64,000 nucleotides of DNA from Theristus sp. LFF4_11 (GCA_030248135.1 JASANC010004932.1:119869-183868), one strand, 5' to 3'. Shown: positions 36,333-48,335, counted from the stretch's first letter. Translations and numbers: made by a program. Notes: generated by a model from the letters alone, not told the origin.

Positions 36333-36674
36333 ATGGATGTGCACAATGCTGACATGGAGACTATGAGCAACGTCATTGAACAACAACAACAACAGTCGCT
36401 TGGTCACTACATCGGCAAGTACACCGCAGAATTTGCTCTGGTCGTTTGGTTGCTTTTGCTGTTTGCGTGCGTCTGCATGCACTGTAAACAACAGAGCCGT
36501 TGTCAATTGGTAGACGAAAGTGACAGCGACGCCAATGAGACATTACTGCCGCCAAATGACCGTGACGAGGCGCCAACTGCACGACGCAATGGCGTGTTCT
36601 GCATCACCGAGTCGCACGGCCAACCATTGGTGACACCAACGCATCGATACTGCTCGAACGACAGTTACGTTTGA
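36333..36674 (+). CDS. Small single-pass membrane protein, unrecognised
   Basis: One uninterrupted frame of 113 aa from an ATG in fair context (AGAATGGATG) to TGA. A Gln run (about 17-21) precedes a strong membrane segment at about 34-49 (ALVVWLLLLFACVCMHC), then a juxtamembrane CKQQSRC with cysteines suited to palmitoylation and an acidic Ser/Asp/Glu tail (DESDSDANE). There is no clear cleavable signal, so a type II or III topology is possible. The family is unknown. It could be the coding exon of a small gene or a piece of a longer spliced gene; no acceptor or donor was convincingly placed. Confidence 0.5.
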   Translation: MDVHNADMETMSNVIEQQQQQSLGHYIGKYTAEFALVVWLLLLFACVCMHCKQQSRCQLVDESDSDANETLLPPNDRDEAPTARRNGVFCITESHGQPLVTPTHRYCSNDSYV

Positions 36675-38820
36675 TGGACGGTGGTAACACATGGCATGTT
36701 GCAGGCACAAGCAAACACACACGCATACCACGCTGACACAGCCGTTGTGATGTCGCATGTTTGTGCAACATTACTGTGCCATTATGCCAACCTTCAGAAT
36801 ATTATTGTTTATATTGTGTTTGTGCAACATTACCGAGTCATTATGCCCACTTTCAGAATATTACCAATTGCTTAAACGCTAAAAGAAAACCAGTTTCAAT
36901 TTCGATGTGGTAATACGAAATTACCAAACTGACTCAGCCCTATTCAGGGACTTGGATCACGTCGCCAGTCATGCATGAAACAGCTTACCCTATACGAGCC
37001 TCGGGACCAAAATAAATCATACCTTTTGCTTCCGACCAGATCCATTAGAAAAACTCAACGAAACTATTGTGATTCAGCAAACGTGAGATAAACGCACTTA
37101 CCGGAGTTGTAGCGTCATACATTTTGATACGCCCCCAAAACAGACAAACAAAACGTCGCCCCGTGGCCGTATGCTTGCCCACGTGTTCGCAAGTCTCAGC
37201 ATTCAGATGTAGTCAGCAGACCGCAGCTTTGTTCAGATACTGAAAACAGCAACTGTGTCTTGAAATTTATGCGACTACAAGCTGCAACTGAACGTGGAAT
37301 ACATGAAAACGTCAACTGCTAAACGTGAAATCGATTGTTACTTGATAGGCGCACACGCACACTGCAGCGCTTTAAGCCACGCCACCACAGTCACTAATTT
37401 CCTAAAACTACTGACTGACCATACTTAACATTTTCGCTTAGTTTCACCAACTGAAAATGAGTTTATCTATGTCGTGTCTTGGAAACTGTGATCACAGCAC
37501 AACTCATGTTCTCAATAAATACGAAAAAATAAGCTGACAATTCTACATACACCTCCGATCCATATGATAACCCTTTACGTCACAGTGTCAAAACGAAAAA
37601 TCTGAAGTCAACTGTCAAGCAGAACAACAATTTTGACTTTTTTAATTTCAGAAGACATACAGAGCAGGCACAGATTACAAGTGAGAAAATGCGTGAAAAA
37701 TATTTGTTTGGCGCCACACAAAAAAGCATTTGGCAAACATTTATGTCAATGACTGGCGCCCATGAAGTCAGAAAAAAATTACAATATTGCTGCACGAACA
37801 AAAGTGGATGATAAAAAGGTACAACATGGCATCGACAGACATCACTGGGTGCCTCTGCATTTGCGACACACTCACACATTGGAGATTAAATAAAAAAAGA
37901 AAAACTAACAAGATCAAGCACATATCAACTACGAAGAATGAGCATAACACAACCACAAACCAAAACACGACTATTAAAAATAGCAAAACAAACGACTCAC
38001 GGTCCAGTCCATGACAGAAATTCATCAGAAACAGCTTGCATTTTTTTCATAAACGTATAAAGTTGGAATGGTGGGGTTGTAAAAACACAAAGCTTTTGCA
38101 AAAAATGACTCAGTCGATAATCACCAACCCTTAAAATGTTATTGACCAGAAGAAAACACTATAATTCTTTTGTAATAACCATCGATTCACGATTCACGTG
38201 ATTTGAAATGATCACAGGAACTTTCGCAAAAAACAAAACCTTCTGTCGTCTGAATTCACGCCGGGAGGAACGAGTCACACGCTAGTTAGCTAATTTGAGA
38301 ACGTAAATATCTATTGTGGATTTATTCAAACGTGTCCGGACTAACGTGATGTCATTTTACTTAAAAACGCCCGTTTGTCAAAGTACAGGCACTAAAATTT
38401 CAGTTTGGTGTGACTGATTCGACATTCACCATTTGTTTACGGGAAAAAATCGGCTAAACGGATAGTCTGGTTTGCTGTGAACGACAAGCGCATGTTTTGT
38501 GGCACATGACGTCATTTCAGTGGGACACGTTTAAAAAAATAGGCCATAGATACATCTGATAAATCTTGTAGATATTTGATCATTCGTCAGCAGATACACA
38601 AGGCAATCACCAAAAACATTGTTCACAAAAAAACCAAGAAAGCAACGTATCGGTCTGCCGGGGATAAAACGTGTAACATTGTGCAAGCCACGGTGCCTAA
38701 CAACAACGACATTCACTCGCTTTGGAGTTTCAACGAAGAGGTACATCTGCGACAGAAGAAAGCACGTAAAGCCGCACAAAATCCGCTCACACAGAATGTC
38801 ATGAAAATGCTTCAGCGACG
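36675..38820. other. AT-rich intergenic region
   Basis: Contains an imperfect direct repeat of about 50 bp (36759-36808 and 36817-36866, beginning TGTTTGTGCAACATTAC) and a partial copy of the GCGACTCAATG inverted-repeat family near 36935-37020. A hydrophobic minus-strand frame at 37580-38025 is the complement of A-rich sequence and is not believed. The 3' UTR of the cysteine string protein gene lies at the right edge. Confidence 0.45.
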
Positions 38821-40667
38821 TCACACGGTGCTGCCATAGTCGAGCGACGTGCCAGTGGGCGCCGGGGTCGCCTCGGTCAAATGCGTGCGCTCCGTGAACG
38901 AGTTTGCCTTGGGCGGTTGCTGTTCGGACGACGCGAGCAGCAGTCTACTGTTGTCGTCGGTCGAGGTTGAAAGCGTCTCCGACTGGGTGACCACCGATGT
39001 CGTCGGTGCGGGCGGCGGCGGCATCGCAATCACGACCGGGCGCTCCGGGTGCGCACTGGAGCTTGTGCGATCAGTGTTCAGCTGCTGCGGTGGGCGTCGT
39101 GCGCTGCTGCCGCCGGCTTGTGACGGTGGGGGTGTGCTCTTGGCGCCCGGCTGCTCGGTCACTACGATCGGCACGCTCTCAGTGTCCGCTTGATCGTTGC
39201 GATCGAGATCCGACCAGATGAAGTCCTCCTGCAATTGCGTTTTACTGATAGAAAACTTGAGGACACACATTCTGATGCTGCCGTTTGTGACTTTGCAAAA
39301 GCGTCACTACTCAACCAACTCACTCACTATTAGACTGGCCAGTCAGCTAAACTAAAAAAACATTGAATAAGTTGCCACCAAACTAATGCGACCATTGGAA
39401 ACTAAAAGATACCGAAAACAATTACATACCGGCTCGAAATGCTCCGGTTTCGGGCGAAATTTGCCGCAGCAACAATTGCAACACAGACAGCAACAACAAC
39501 AGCAGTAACAACCGGTCAGCAGGCAGCACGCGAAGAAAGTGAACTGAAACAGTGGTTTTGTTAAATTCTTAACTGAAACTTTATGTTCGCTGTTTTCAAA
39601 CATCAACAAAACCGACTGCCATTCACCTTGAGCCATTTATTGTTCAACAGCAAATACGCGCCAAGGTTATCCTCGCCGATTGTTTCCATCATTTCCAGGC
39701 CCATCGGGCCGTAAGTGTCGTATATTTGGCGTTTCATCGGATTCGACAGCACTGAATTCGCATAGTTGATCTCTTTGAACTGAAAAATCAATAGTTGATT
39801 ACATTCGTATCGCACGACAAACGTAACGAGCGTCATGAGCGCCCATCATCAGTACGTGCACGGCACAACACAAACAACAAGCAAACTCAGTTTTGGAGCA
39901 CACCTTTTCAGCAGCTTCCGGATCATCCGGGTTCTTGTCGGGGTGATATTTGAGTGCTAGTTTTCGATAGGCACGTTTTATGTCGTCTTCCGTGCACACT
40001 TTTGTCAGGCCCAGCTGTTCATATAACTGAACACCTTTCACACTGAAAAAAACTACAGTTGCACTTCAGGAAATAAGCTGATCGGTTGGTGATCGCGTCA
40101 AAAAATGCTTTCTGTGCAGGACAGACTCCGCCTTCACAGCAATGTCTGAACAGAAAGCATGCATCGCGTGATCACCAACCAATCAGCTGATTGCATATAA
40201 TTTAGAGTTGGACTGTAATGCATATAATTTGGAGTTGGACTGTAATCAGAATGTTTTTTGACGAAATAAAAGTGGGCATTCAATTAGCAATAGAATTGGA
40301 CAATAAAATAGAATTGCGCACGCACACCGAATGGTTCAAAACAAAAATACGGCCACCAAAACTGCATGAGCTTCAAAGAGAAAGAACGCAAACAGAAATC
40401 ATCGGCAACTAACGAGTCGCGACGTATCCGTGAGCCACGTCGAGAGCCAGAGCCGGCAGCAGACTCGCGACGGGGGGCGCTCTCTGCGCTGCCGTTTGCG
40501 TCGCCGTCGCCGTCCACATTCTCAGCATTGGCGTCCACTTCAAGTGTGGTGTCGCCAGCACCAGACTGTGGTCGATGTTGCTCATCGGAAGCAGCAGGCC
40601 CATTCACCGCCGCTGTCTTGTCATCGCCACCGTCTGCTGCAGCTGGTGATGCACCGCGTTCACTCAT
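38821..40667 (-). CDS. Cysteine string protein (DnaJ co-chaperone, DNAJC5-like)
   Basis: Palmitoylated J-domain co-chaperone of synaptic and secretory vesicles; with Hsc70 it keeps SNARE proteins folded for exocytosis. Five exons in transcript order: 40667-40414, 40042-39904, 39779-39627, 39543-39430, 39228-38821; 355 aa. The J domain begins near residue 89 with HPD at 118-120; a linker follows ([23 protein letters not shown]); the cysteine string carries 14 Cys within about 188-208, then [13 protein letters not shown]. The linker, the string and the following Pro/Glu text identify CSP rather than another DnaJ. Its length is unusual, since CSPs are about 200 aa: an 85-residue acidic, Ala-rich head and a 136-residue Ser/Thr/Pro-rich tail are added. 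The head ends RIRRDS at 80-85, a good PKA consensus just before the J domain, where vertebrate CSP is also phosphorylated. Intron 1 contains a CCAAT-end hairpin element. Confidence 0.94.
40076..40188. mobile_element. CCAAT-end hairpin element with a duplicated 27-bp end
   Basis: Inverted ends AGCTGATCGGTTGGTGATC and GATCACCAACCAATCAGCT. The right flank then repeats a unit TGCATATAATTT(A/G)GAGTTGG twice in tandem (about 40193-40246), which is the outer TTGGAGTT end of the family. In intron 1 of the cysteine string protein gene. Confidence 0.75.
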
Positions 40668-42022
40668 TTCTGATTATTTTGTTCGCCCGCTTGTGGTATA
40701 GTATTGTTCTATTGTATACCTGTTCTGCTCCTGGATGATCTGAAAAACAACACAGAAGAACACCAAAGATCAGACAAAAATGGGTGGCGGTTTTAGCACT
40801 AGGAGGGTCTAGGGTTGTTTGTTCAACAAAAATTCAAAAATTTTCCTCAAATATGCTCTGAAACCTTCATTTTTGACACAATTTTTGGAAAGTTCAACAA
40901 AAATTGTTTTTGACTACATTGTAAAACCGTCAGCAGCAGAGATGTGCACGGGGGGTACTTAGGGGGTACCGGTACCGGCAAACGTCGCGCGTCGCGCAGT
41001 GCCTGGGGGCTACGTCGCGCAGCGCCTCGGTCGGAGTTGAAAGAGACAAAAGTTTTACACATGAATTTGAAAAATTACTTCGAAATCGATTGCCCATGTC
41101 GCGCATCTATCGTCAAAATTAAGGTCTGCTCGTTGTGCTTTTGTTGTGAGCTGCTGAAATCGCTGTGAGCAATCATTTTAATTCACAGGTGTCGCGCAGC
41201 GCCTCAGGTGGAAGAGACAAAATTTTCACAAATGAAGTAAAAATTGCTTCAAAATGAAATTCGAAGATTTCAATTGACTGACTGTCGTGGTACTTTAGTA
41301 GGCTGCAATGTATTTGTATTTGAAATCGCGCTGCGCATGTAGATGGTACGCACATTTTATTCCGCAAATGTGAGTTGCACAGACATCCAGGGTTTTTTAC
41401 GCGAAATCGTGCGTCAATGACGCAAAATAATTTGGTATGACGCAAAGAAATTTGTTGTTTCAGTCGGCTTTTTTGATTCTCTCAAATTTCGATGATTTCA
41501 AAGGATTGTTTTCAAGAAATTTTGCGCCCAGATTCAAAGTTTTTCTGCGCCTCCGGCGCAGGACGTGGATACTTTATGATTTGTTTGACAATGGCGATCA
41601 CGAATTCATCGTTCGTTTTTTAGATTGTTCAGTGTTTTGCTGATAACGGTTCCATTCAATCTAAGAATATTTTTGTTGTTTTGACCGTATCAACGATCAC
41701 TTGGTCCATCTAGCTTCTACGTAAGCTTTTTGTTCGCACGTTTCTAAACATCTGCGTTTTTTAACACGTGAATAAATGTCATAGACAGCAAATTACTTTG
41801 GATGACATCCAAAAATCGCAAGGTAAAATGCGTTCTCAGGGCCTAATTTTTGAAAATTTTCTTCGCTACGCGAAGACGTTACAATTTACCGGCTTCTTTT
41901 TGAAATTGAGAATCAAAGCCACACTTTCCGAACGAAACACAGAATAAACTTCAAAAATATAAATGTATTTGTATTTGAAATCGCGCTGCGCATGTGGAAT
42001 GTGACACTAAATTTGCGGCATG

Positions 42023-42755
42023 CGGTCGATCCGGTACCGGTCGATCCGGTACGGTCGATCCGGTACCGGTCGATCCGGTACCGGTCGATCCGGTACCTGG
42101 CAATTTTCTAGGGCGGTCGATCCGGTACCGGTCGATCCGGTACTCGGTCGATCCGGTACCAATTGAAATTTTCAGCTGTTTTAGCATTCAATTCAATTTG
42201 TTTCTGATTTGTTTTCCATTTTTCTTCGTTTCTCTCATTTTATCTGATGTCTGAAACATTTTACCGCAGGTTTTTTCGCGGGAAATATGAAAATAAAAAC
42301 AACAGACATTTTTCCTCAACTCCAAAAGAGAACCGAATCAGTCTTCATATTTTTATTTTGTTCTCCTTTTCTTGCTGAGCTGGTAATTTTGCAAATTTTC
42401 ACCGTCTTGGAGCTTTATTCTTCTGGAAAATAGTTCAGAAAATAAAAAAAAACATATGGTACACTTGTTTTGCTTTTTTCAGAATCAGATTACGATTACC
42501 AAAACCAACAAAGTGTCGCAAGTCGTCGTCGTCCAACAATCGTGTTCGGTTTCATGTCTTTCCGTGCTGCATAAATGTTTCGCAATCACCGAAACCAAAG
42601 AAAAATCGAAAACACAACGAATTGAACGCTAAAAACCCGTAAAACAGCTGAAAATTTCAATTGGTACCGGATCGACCGAGTACCGGATCGACCGGTACCG
42701 GATCGACCGCCCTAGAAAATTGCCAGGTACCGGATCGACCGGTACCGGATCGACC
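42023..42755. mobile_element. Foldback-type element with tandem GGTACCGGTCGATCC arms
   Basis: The left arm (42023-42160) is a tandem array of 15-16 bp units GGTCGATCCGGTACC and the right arm (42663-42755) is the inverted array GGTACCGGATCGACC. Both arrays share the interruption GGCAATTTTCTAGGGC or its complement. Inside the arrays a second pair, AATTGAAATTTTCAGCTG (42161) and CAGCTGAAAATTTCAATT (42644), continues the inverted repeat. The central 460 bp is AT-rich with no recognised gene. Confidence 0.8.
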
Positions 42756-43378
42756 TACAGCCAAATTTGCGAGAAAAATGTGGTGGGGTGGGGTCGACGT
42801 CGCGCAACCAGCCGAGCCGGTACTAGCAAGAATTGTCCGGCGTGCCCACCTCTGGTCAGCAGTCAATTTTGGACCGTTTTACCAATTGATTTTAAGATTG
42901 AACAACTTTTGGAATGAAGTTTTTCAGCGTAGCAAAGTCTGGCTTGGTATTTGATGTTTCCGATGCAGCCAAAATGACATTTCGCCCCAGTTTGCGAATT
43001 CTGAGCGTCCGAGCTCTACCGTCTAGTCTGCATTCTGCAAGCGCTACTTTGTTTGGCTGCGGTTTCGTGTTGTGTCCGCGTCGTCACTCGTCATCGTCTC
43101 GTCGTTGATCGAATTTCAAGCCGGTAACTAACCGGTTTTTCAGTTTAGATTGAGGATAATTAAAAAAGGGTAGATGAGGTCACCAAAACAAAATCTGGAT
43201 TTTGGCTGAAATCAAAACAAAATCAAAAAAAATCTTAAAAAAAAACAAAAAATGACGATTTTTAACAAACCATTCCCTCCCGAATTTGCTTTGAAAAACC
43301 TCATTTTCGGCACAGTTTTTGGAAAGTTCAACAAAAAATTTAAAAATGAAAACGGCCTCCTGATAAAGGTGACAGTTA

Positions 43379-44692
43379 CCACGGAGGCAACACGGAGGCT
43401 GCGTGTAGCTAAAGTGACCCATATTTTATAATATGCACACAACACGCTGCGCACCTTTAACAAAACCACGGAACACGGAGGCACGCGGATTTGGGGAGAT
43501 TTGGGGACAGGTCAAATCCGTCCCCCTCCAAAAAAATACGTTTTTGTTAAAAAAACAAATAAATAAATAAAGGCGCAATAAAGCAAAGCAAAGCTAATGT
43601 CAAAACTAGACTTCAAGGATTACGGTAGCTCTCCAATGGGTCTCGACACGATTTTTTAAAAACGTCCCTGATTGCCAGCAAAAGCTACTCTATTGGTGGA
43701 CACCGTTCATATGATTGCAACAAACAGTCTTATGTTTGAAGTTCGGGCACACGGGTTACGGTAGCGGTAGTTTTGGGTCTTGACACGAAGTTGCTGAAAA
43801 CTACTTTGTTTCTTGCGAATAACAGTTGAAACCATTTAGAAACATGCCGCATTATCACAGAACGTCAAAAATCGGATTTTAAGAAGTACGGTAACTCTGC
43901 TGTGGGCCTCGACACGATTTTTTAAAAACGTTCTTTTATTGCCAAGAACTGTTACTAGAATGGTGGATACCGTTCACATGATTGCATGAAACAGTCATAT
44001 GTCTGAAGTAAGGTCCCACGGGTTACGGTAGCTGTAGTTCGGTCTTGACACGAAGTTGCTGAAAACTACTGTGAATAACAGTTGTTTCTTGCAATCATGT
44101 GAACGGTGTTCATCAATTTAGTATTTTCCTGGCAATAAAAGGCAGTTTAAAAAAATCGCGTCGAGATCCACATAGCAGAGTTACCGTATTCTTTGAACTC
44201 AAGCTTTGACATTTTGTGAAAACGGTGCGTGTTTCTAATTGGTTTCAACTGTTATTCGCAAGAAACAAAGTAGTTTTAAGCATCATCGTGTCAAGACCCA
44301 AAACTACCGCTACCGTAACCCGTGTGCCCGAACTTCAAACATACGACTGTTTGTTGCAATCATATAAACGGTGTCCACCAATAGAGTAGCTTTTGCTGGC
44401 AATCAGGGACGTTTTTAAAAAATCGTGTCGAGACCCGTTGGAGAGCTACCGTAATCCTTGAAGTCTAGTTTTGACATTAGCTTTGCTTTGCTTTATTGCG
44501 CCTTTATTTATTTATTTGTTTATTTAACAAAAACATATTTTTTTGGAGGGGGGCGGATTTGTCCTGTCCCCAAATCTCCCCAAATCCGCGTGCCTCCGTG
44601 TTCCGTGGTTTTGTTAAAGGTGCGCAGCGTGTTGTGTGCATATAAAATATGGGTCACTTTAGCTGCACGCAGCCTCCGTGTTGCCTCCGTGG
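43379..44692. mobile_element. Foldback palindrome FB1 (about 1.3 kb)
   Basis: Almost the whole element is a palindrome with arms of about 650 bp. The left end is CCACGGAGGCAACACGGAGG and the right end its complement CCTCCGTGTTGCCTCCGTGG. Matching inner landmarks are GTGACCCATATTTTA / ATAAAATATGGGTCAC, AATCCGTCCCCCTCC and TGGTGGACACCGTTCATATG, each with its inverted partner. The arms also contain diverged direct repeats of a TTACGGTAGC...TCGACACGATTTTTTAA unit. No transposase is seen. Flanking sequence (GGTCACCAAAACAAAATCTG at 43178 and its inverse near 44835) is itself inverted, so FB1 is nested in a larger repeat. Confidence 0.85.
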
Positions 44693-44895
44693 TAGGGTTG
44701 TTAAAAAATTTAAAAATTTAAAAAAAATTTCAAAAATCAAAGTTGTGCTAAATCAATCAGGGAGTCCGAAGAACCACATATGATATGCAAGCGCCTCCCG
44801 AATGACACCCGTATGGCGGAACTTTGCAGATTTTGTTTTGGTGACCTCAATTACCCCTTTTCCAAACCGTCACCATGCCTCGGCCTTTAACAAAA

Positions 44896-46333
44896 CCACG
44901 GAGGCAACACGGAACACGGAGGATGCACGCTTAACAAAACCACGGAGGCAACACGGAGGTTGCGTGCAGCTGAAGTGACCCATATTTTAAACGCACACAA
45001 CACGCTGCGCACCTTTAACAAAACCACGGAACACGGAGGCACGCGGATTTGGGTAGATTTGGGGACAGGACAAATCCGTCCCCCTCCAAAAAAATATGTT
45101 TTTGTCAAATAAACAAATAAATAAATAAAGGCGCAATAAAGCAAAACAAGGCTAAATGTCAAAACTAGACTTCAAGGATTATGGTAGCTCTCCAACGGGT
45201 CTCGACACGATTTTTTAAAAACGTCCCTGATTGCCAGCAAAAGCTACTCTATTGGTGGACACCGTTCATATGATTGCAATAAACAGTCTTTTGTTTGAAG
45301 TTCGGGCACACGGGTTACGGTAGCGGTAGTTTTGTGTCTTGACACGATGATGCTGGAAACTACTTTGTTTCTTGCGAATAACAAGAAAAAAAACAGTTGA
45401 AACCAATTAGAAACACGCAGCGTTTTCACAAAATGTCAAAACTTGAGTTCAAAGAATACGGTAACTCTGCTGTGTGGGTCTCGACTCGACGCGATTTTTT
45501 TAAAAACGTCCCTGATTGCCAGCAAAAGCTACTCTATTGGTGGACACCGTTCATATGATTGCAAGAAACAACTGTTATTCACAGTAGTTTTCAGCAACTT
45601 CGTGTCAAGACCGAACTGCAGCTACCGTAACCCGTGGGACCTTACTTCAGACATATGACTGTTTCATGCAATCATGTGAACGGTATCCACCATTCTAGTA
45701 ACAGTTCTTGGCAATAAAAGAACGTTTTTAAAAAATCGTGTCGAGACCCACAGCAAAGTTACCGTACTCCTTAAAATCCGATTTTTGACGCTCTGTGATA
45801 ATGCGGCATGTTTCTAAATGGTTTCAACTGTTATTCGCAAGAAACAAAGTAGTTTTCAGCAACTTCGTGTCAAGACCCAAAACTACCGCTACCGTAACCC
45901 GTGTGCCCGAACTTCAAACATAAGACTGTTTGTTGCAATCATATGAACGGTGTCCACCAATAGAGTAGCTTTTGCTGGCAATCAGGGACGTTTTAAAAAA
46001 ATCGTGTCGAGACCCATTGGAGAGCTACCGTAATCCTTGAAGTCTAGTTTTGACTTTTAGCTTTGCTTTGCTTTATTGCGCCTTTATTTATTTATTATTT
46101 ATTTATTTAATTATTTATTTGACAAAAACGTAATTTTTTTTGGACGGGGACGGATTTGTCCTGTCCCCAAATCTCCCCAAATCCGCGTGCCTCCGTGTTC
46201 CGTGGTTTTGTTAAAGGTGCGCAGCGTGTTGTGTGCGTATAAAATATGGGTCACTTTAGCTGCACGCAGCCTCCGTGTTGCCTCCGTGGTTTTGTTAAGC
46301 GTGCAGCCTCCGTGTTCCGTGTTGCCTCCGTGG
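44896..46333. mobile_element. Foldback palindrome FB2 (about 1.4 kb), tandem to FB1
   Basis: Same sequence family and same arm landmarks as FB1. The ends are extended symmetrically by 44 bp: an outer CCACGGAGGCAACACGGA at 44896 repeats the inner one at 44940, mirrored at 46289 and 46333. A 65-bp piece of this end recurs alone at 46861-46925. FB2 is 203 bp downstream of FB1. No coding capacity. Confidence 0.85.
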
Positions 46334-47088
46334 TTTTGTTAAAGGCCCCATGCCTCTTCTTGTGTTTTGACCTCCAAAACGTCACTAATTGTCCCCAGCC
46401 AAGCTAATGCTAAAGTGAAGACAAACATACCGCCTTGAAATTCGATCAATTCTTCTGATGGTGTCGCGACGACACGACACGAAGCAGCAACCAGACAACG
46501 TAGCGCTTGCAAACGGAGCAGCGAGCACAATCGGACGCTCTGCGAGGCGAATCGTCACCTTATCTGCATCGGAAATGGTAGGCTAAGCTTTGGGACGCTC
46601 AAAAACTTCATCGCAGATGTTGTCGAAGCCTAAAATCAGTCGGTAAAACGGCCCAAAATCGACTGCTAAAGGTTTTACGAGGTATAATCAAAGAAAATTT
46701 TTGTTGAACTTTCGAAAAATTGTGCCAAAATTGAGGTTTTCAGAGCATATTGGAGGAAAATTTTTCGAATTTTTTTTTTTTAAAAAAAATCGGCATTTTT
46801 GTTTTTTTTTTTAATCACTTTTTTTAAAAAAAAAAATTTTCATTTTTGTTTAACAACCCTACTCCGTGGTTTTGTTAAGCGTGCAGCCTCCGTGTTCCGT
46901 GTTGCCTCCGTGGTTTTGTTAAAGGCCTTATAAAAATTGACTCAGCAACAAAAAGTTTCCTCGGGCATTTTGCAATTTTTGTTGATAAATTAAAAAAAAA
47001 TTCTTTTTTTAGACAACTTCTGTTTTACATTGTGTTTTAGTTTGAAATGTGATTTTGCGAATGACATGATCTATGATGTGATGTGACG
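46334..47088. other. Right flank of the foldback block and 5' flank of WASHC4
   Basis: Holds the minus-oriented copy of an outer repeat (46430-46685), poly-A/T tracts at 46760-46850, the isolated foldback end at 46861-46925 and then AT-rich sequence up to the proposed WASHC4 ATG at 47089. The WASHC4 promoter must lie here. Confidence 0.4.
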
Positions 47089-48242
47089 ATGACAGTGGAC
47101 GGATTTGACAAAGGAACTGCAGGTGTGGTCGTGGTCGTCGTGAGTGTCGACTTGTAGTTGGAGCGGACGTCGTGTGTATCCGATGCGTCCGTCCGTATAG
47201 TTGTCACATCCCAGCAGAGCCTGCTTCAGTGGATCTTTTGCTTGCTTGTTTGAAAATGAAGCCAACGCCGACCAATGTTTTTATGCGTTTTTCAATTGCA
47301 GACGTCGCCGTGAGAGCAGAGCTGCACAGGTTCGGTGAGTTCTGCGAGCGTCTCAGCGTGCGACTGTCTGAGTTTGAGTCAACGTCAACGTCGTCGGCAT
47401 TGTCGTCGGACGCGCACAGCACGCCATCCTTATTATACCGTGATCGTTGCTTCAAACAGTTACAGTTGAAGTTGTCCGCGCGACCACTCGAGCTCGCCAC
47501 TGTGCAAGAGTTTGTTCGTAGCGGCAATGAAATCGTCGACAAATCAATATGGACGCTGACGGCGTTGTGTGTCGAGGTGGAATTGTTGGTTCGAGAGGCG
47601 AACGCGAAATTCATACCCGCCGTGCTGCTCTATGGCGAATTGGGCGGCGGTAATTTGACTTCAGGAGGCCTCATGTGTAGTCGGGCGGGATATTTTGCAG
47701 TACCAGCGAAGCAAACAAAGTGTATGGTAGATAGTGTGAGTGTGACGCATACTTTGACACATGTGACTGTGTACTCATTGACCCCCCACCTTTCCACGCG
47801 CTGTATTAGGCATTGTGTTCAGGTATTGATTGATTGGGAAGGTACGTGGTGACGTGTGTGCTACCGCCAACCAATCGGCTAGTTGTATATAATTTGCAGA
47901 AACCCTGTGTATGTCGAAATGATGACGATTGAAACATATATCTTTCTGCGTCACCACGTCACATCACACGCGACACAAAAACGTCCGCAGATTATTTACT
48001 TTCACTTGTCACAGACGCTGACGAACAGCCAACCGAACTCAGCGCAGCATCGGGCGACAACAACGACACAAAGGACGACTCCGCCTCCGCCAGGCAACCG
48101 GCCGCCGTGCTCAGTCGCTTCGTGCCGTGCCTACAGGAGCTGTCTGTATTCGTGCAACGCTGCTACGAAGTCGTCAGAAACATTGTGCTGCAGTTGTGCG
48201 CGTTGTTTCCGAAACAGTGCGCAGCATTCACGTTTCTTTTGC

Positions 48243-48335
<93 letters not shown>

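Larger units (their letters stand above)
40800..46925. repeat. Nested inverted-repeat (foldback) block
   Basis: No intact gene. Outer layers are inverted copies of each other: 40825-40920 against 46690-46780, and 42850-43130 against 46430-46685. Within it lie the GGTACCGGATCGACC element (42023-42755) and two foldback palindromes (43379-44692 and 44896-46333). A 33-bp direct repeat begins ATGTATTTGTATTTG at 41308 and 41963. Short GC hairpins occur near 41546 and 41861. Confidence 0.7.

Noticed and set aside
37580..38025. Hydrophobic minus-strand frames suggesting membrane proteins
   Set aside because: Complement of A-rich sequence; Phe/Leu/Val runs follow from base composition.
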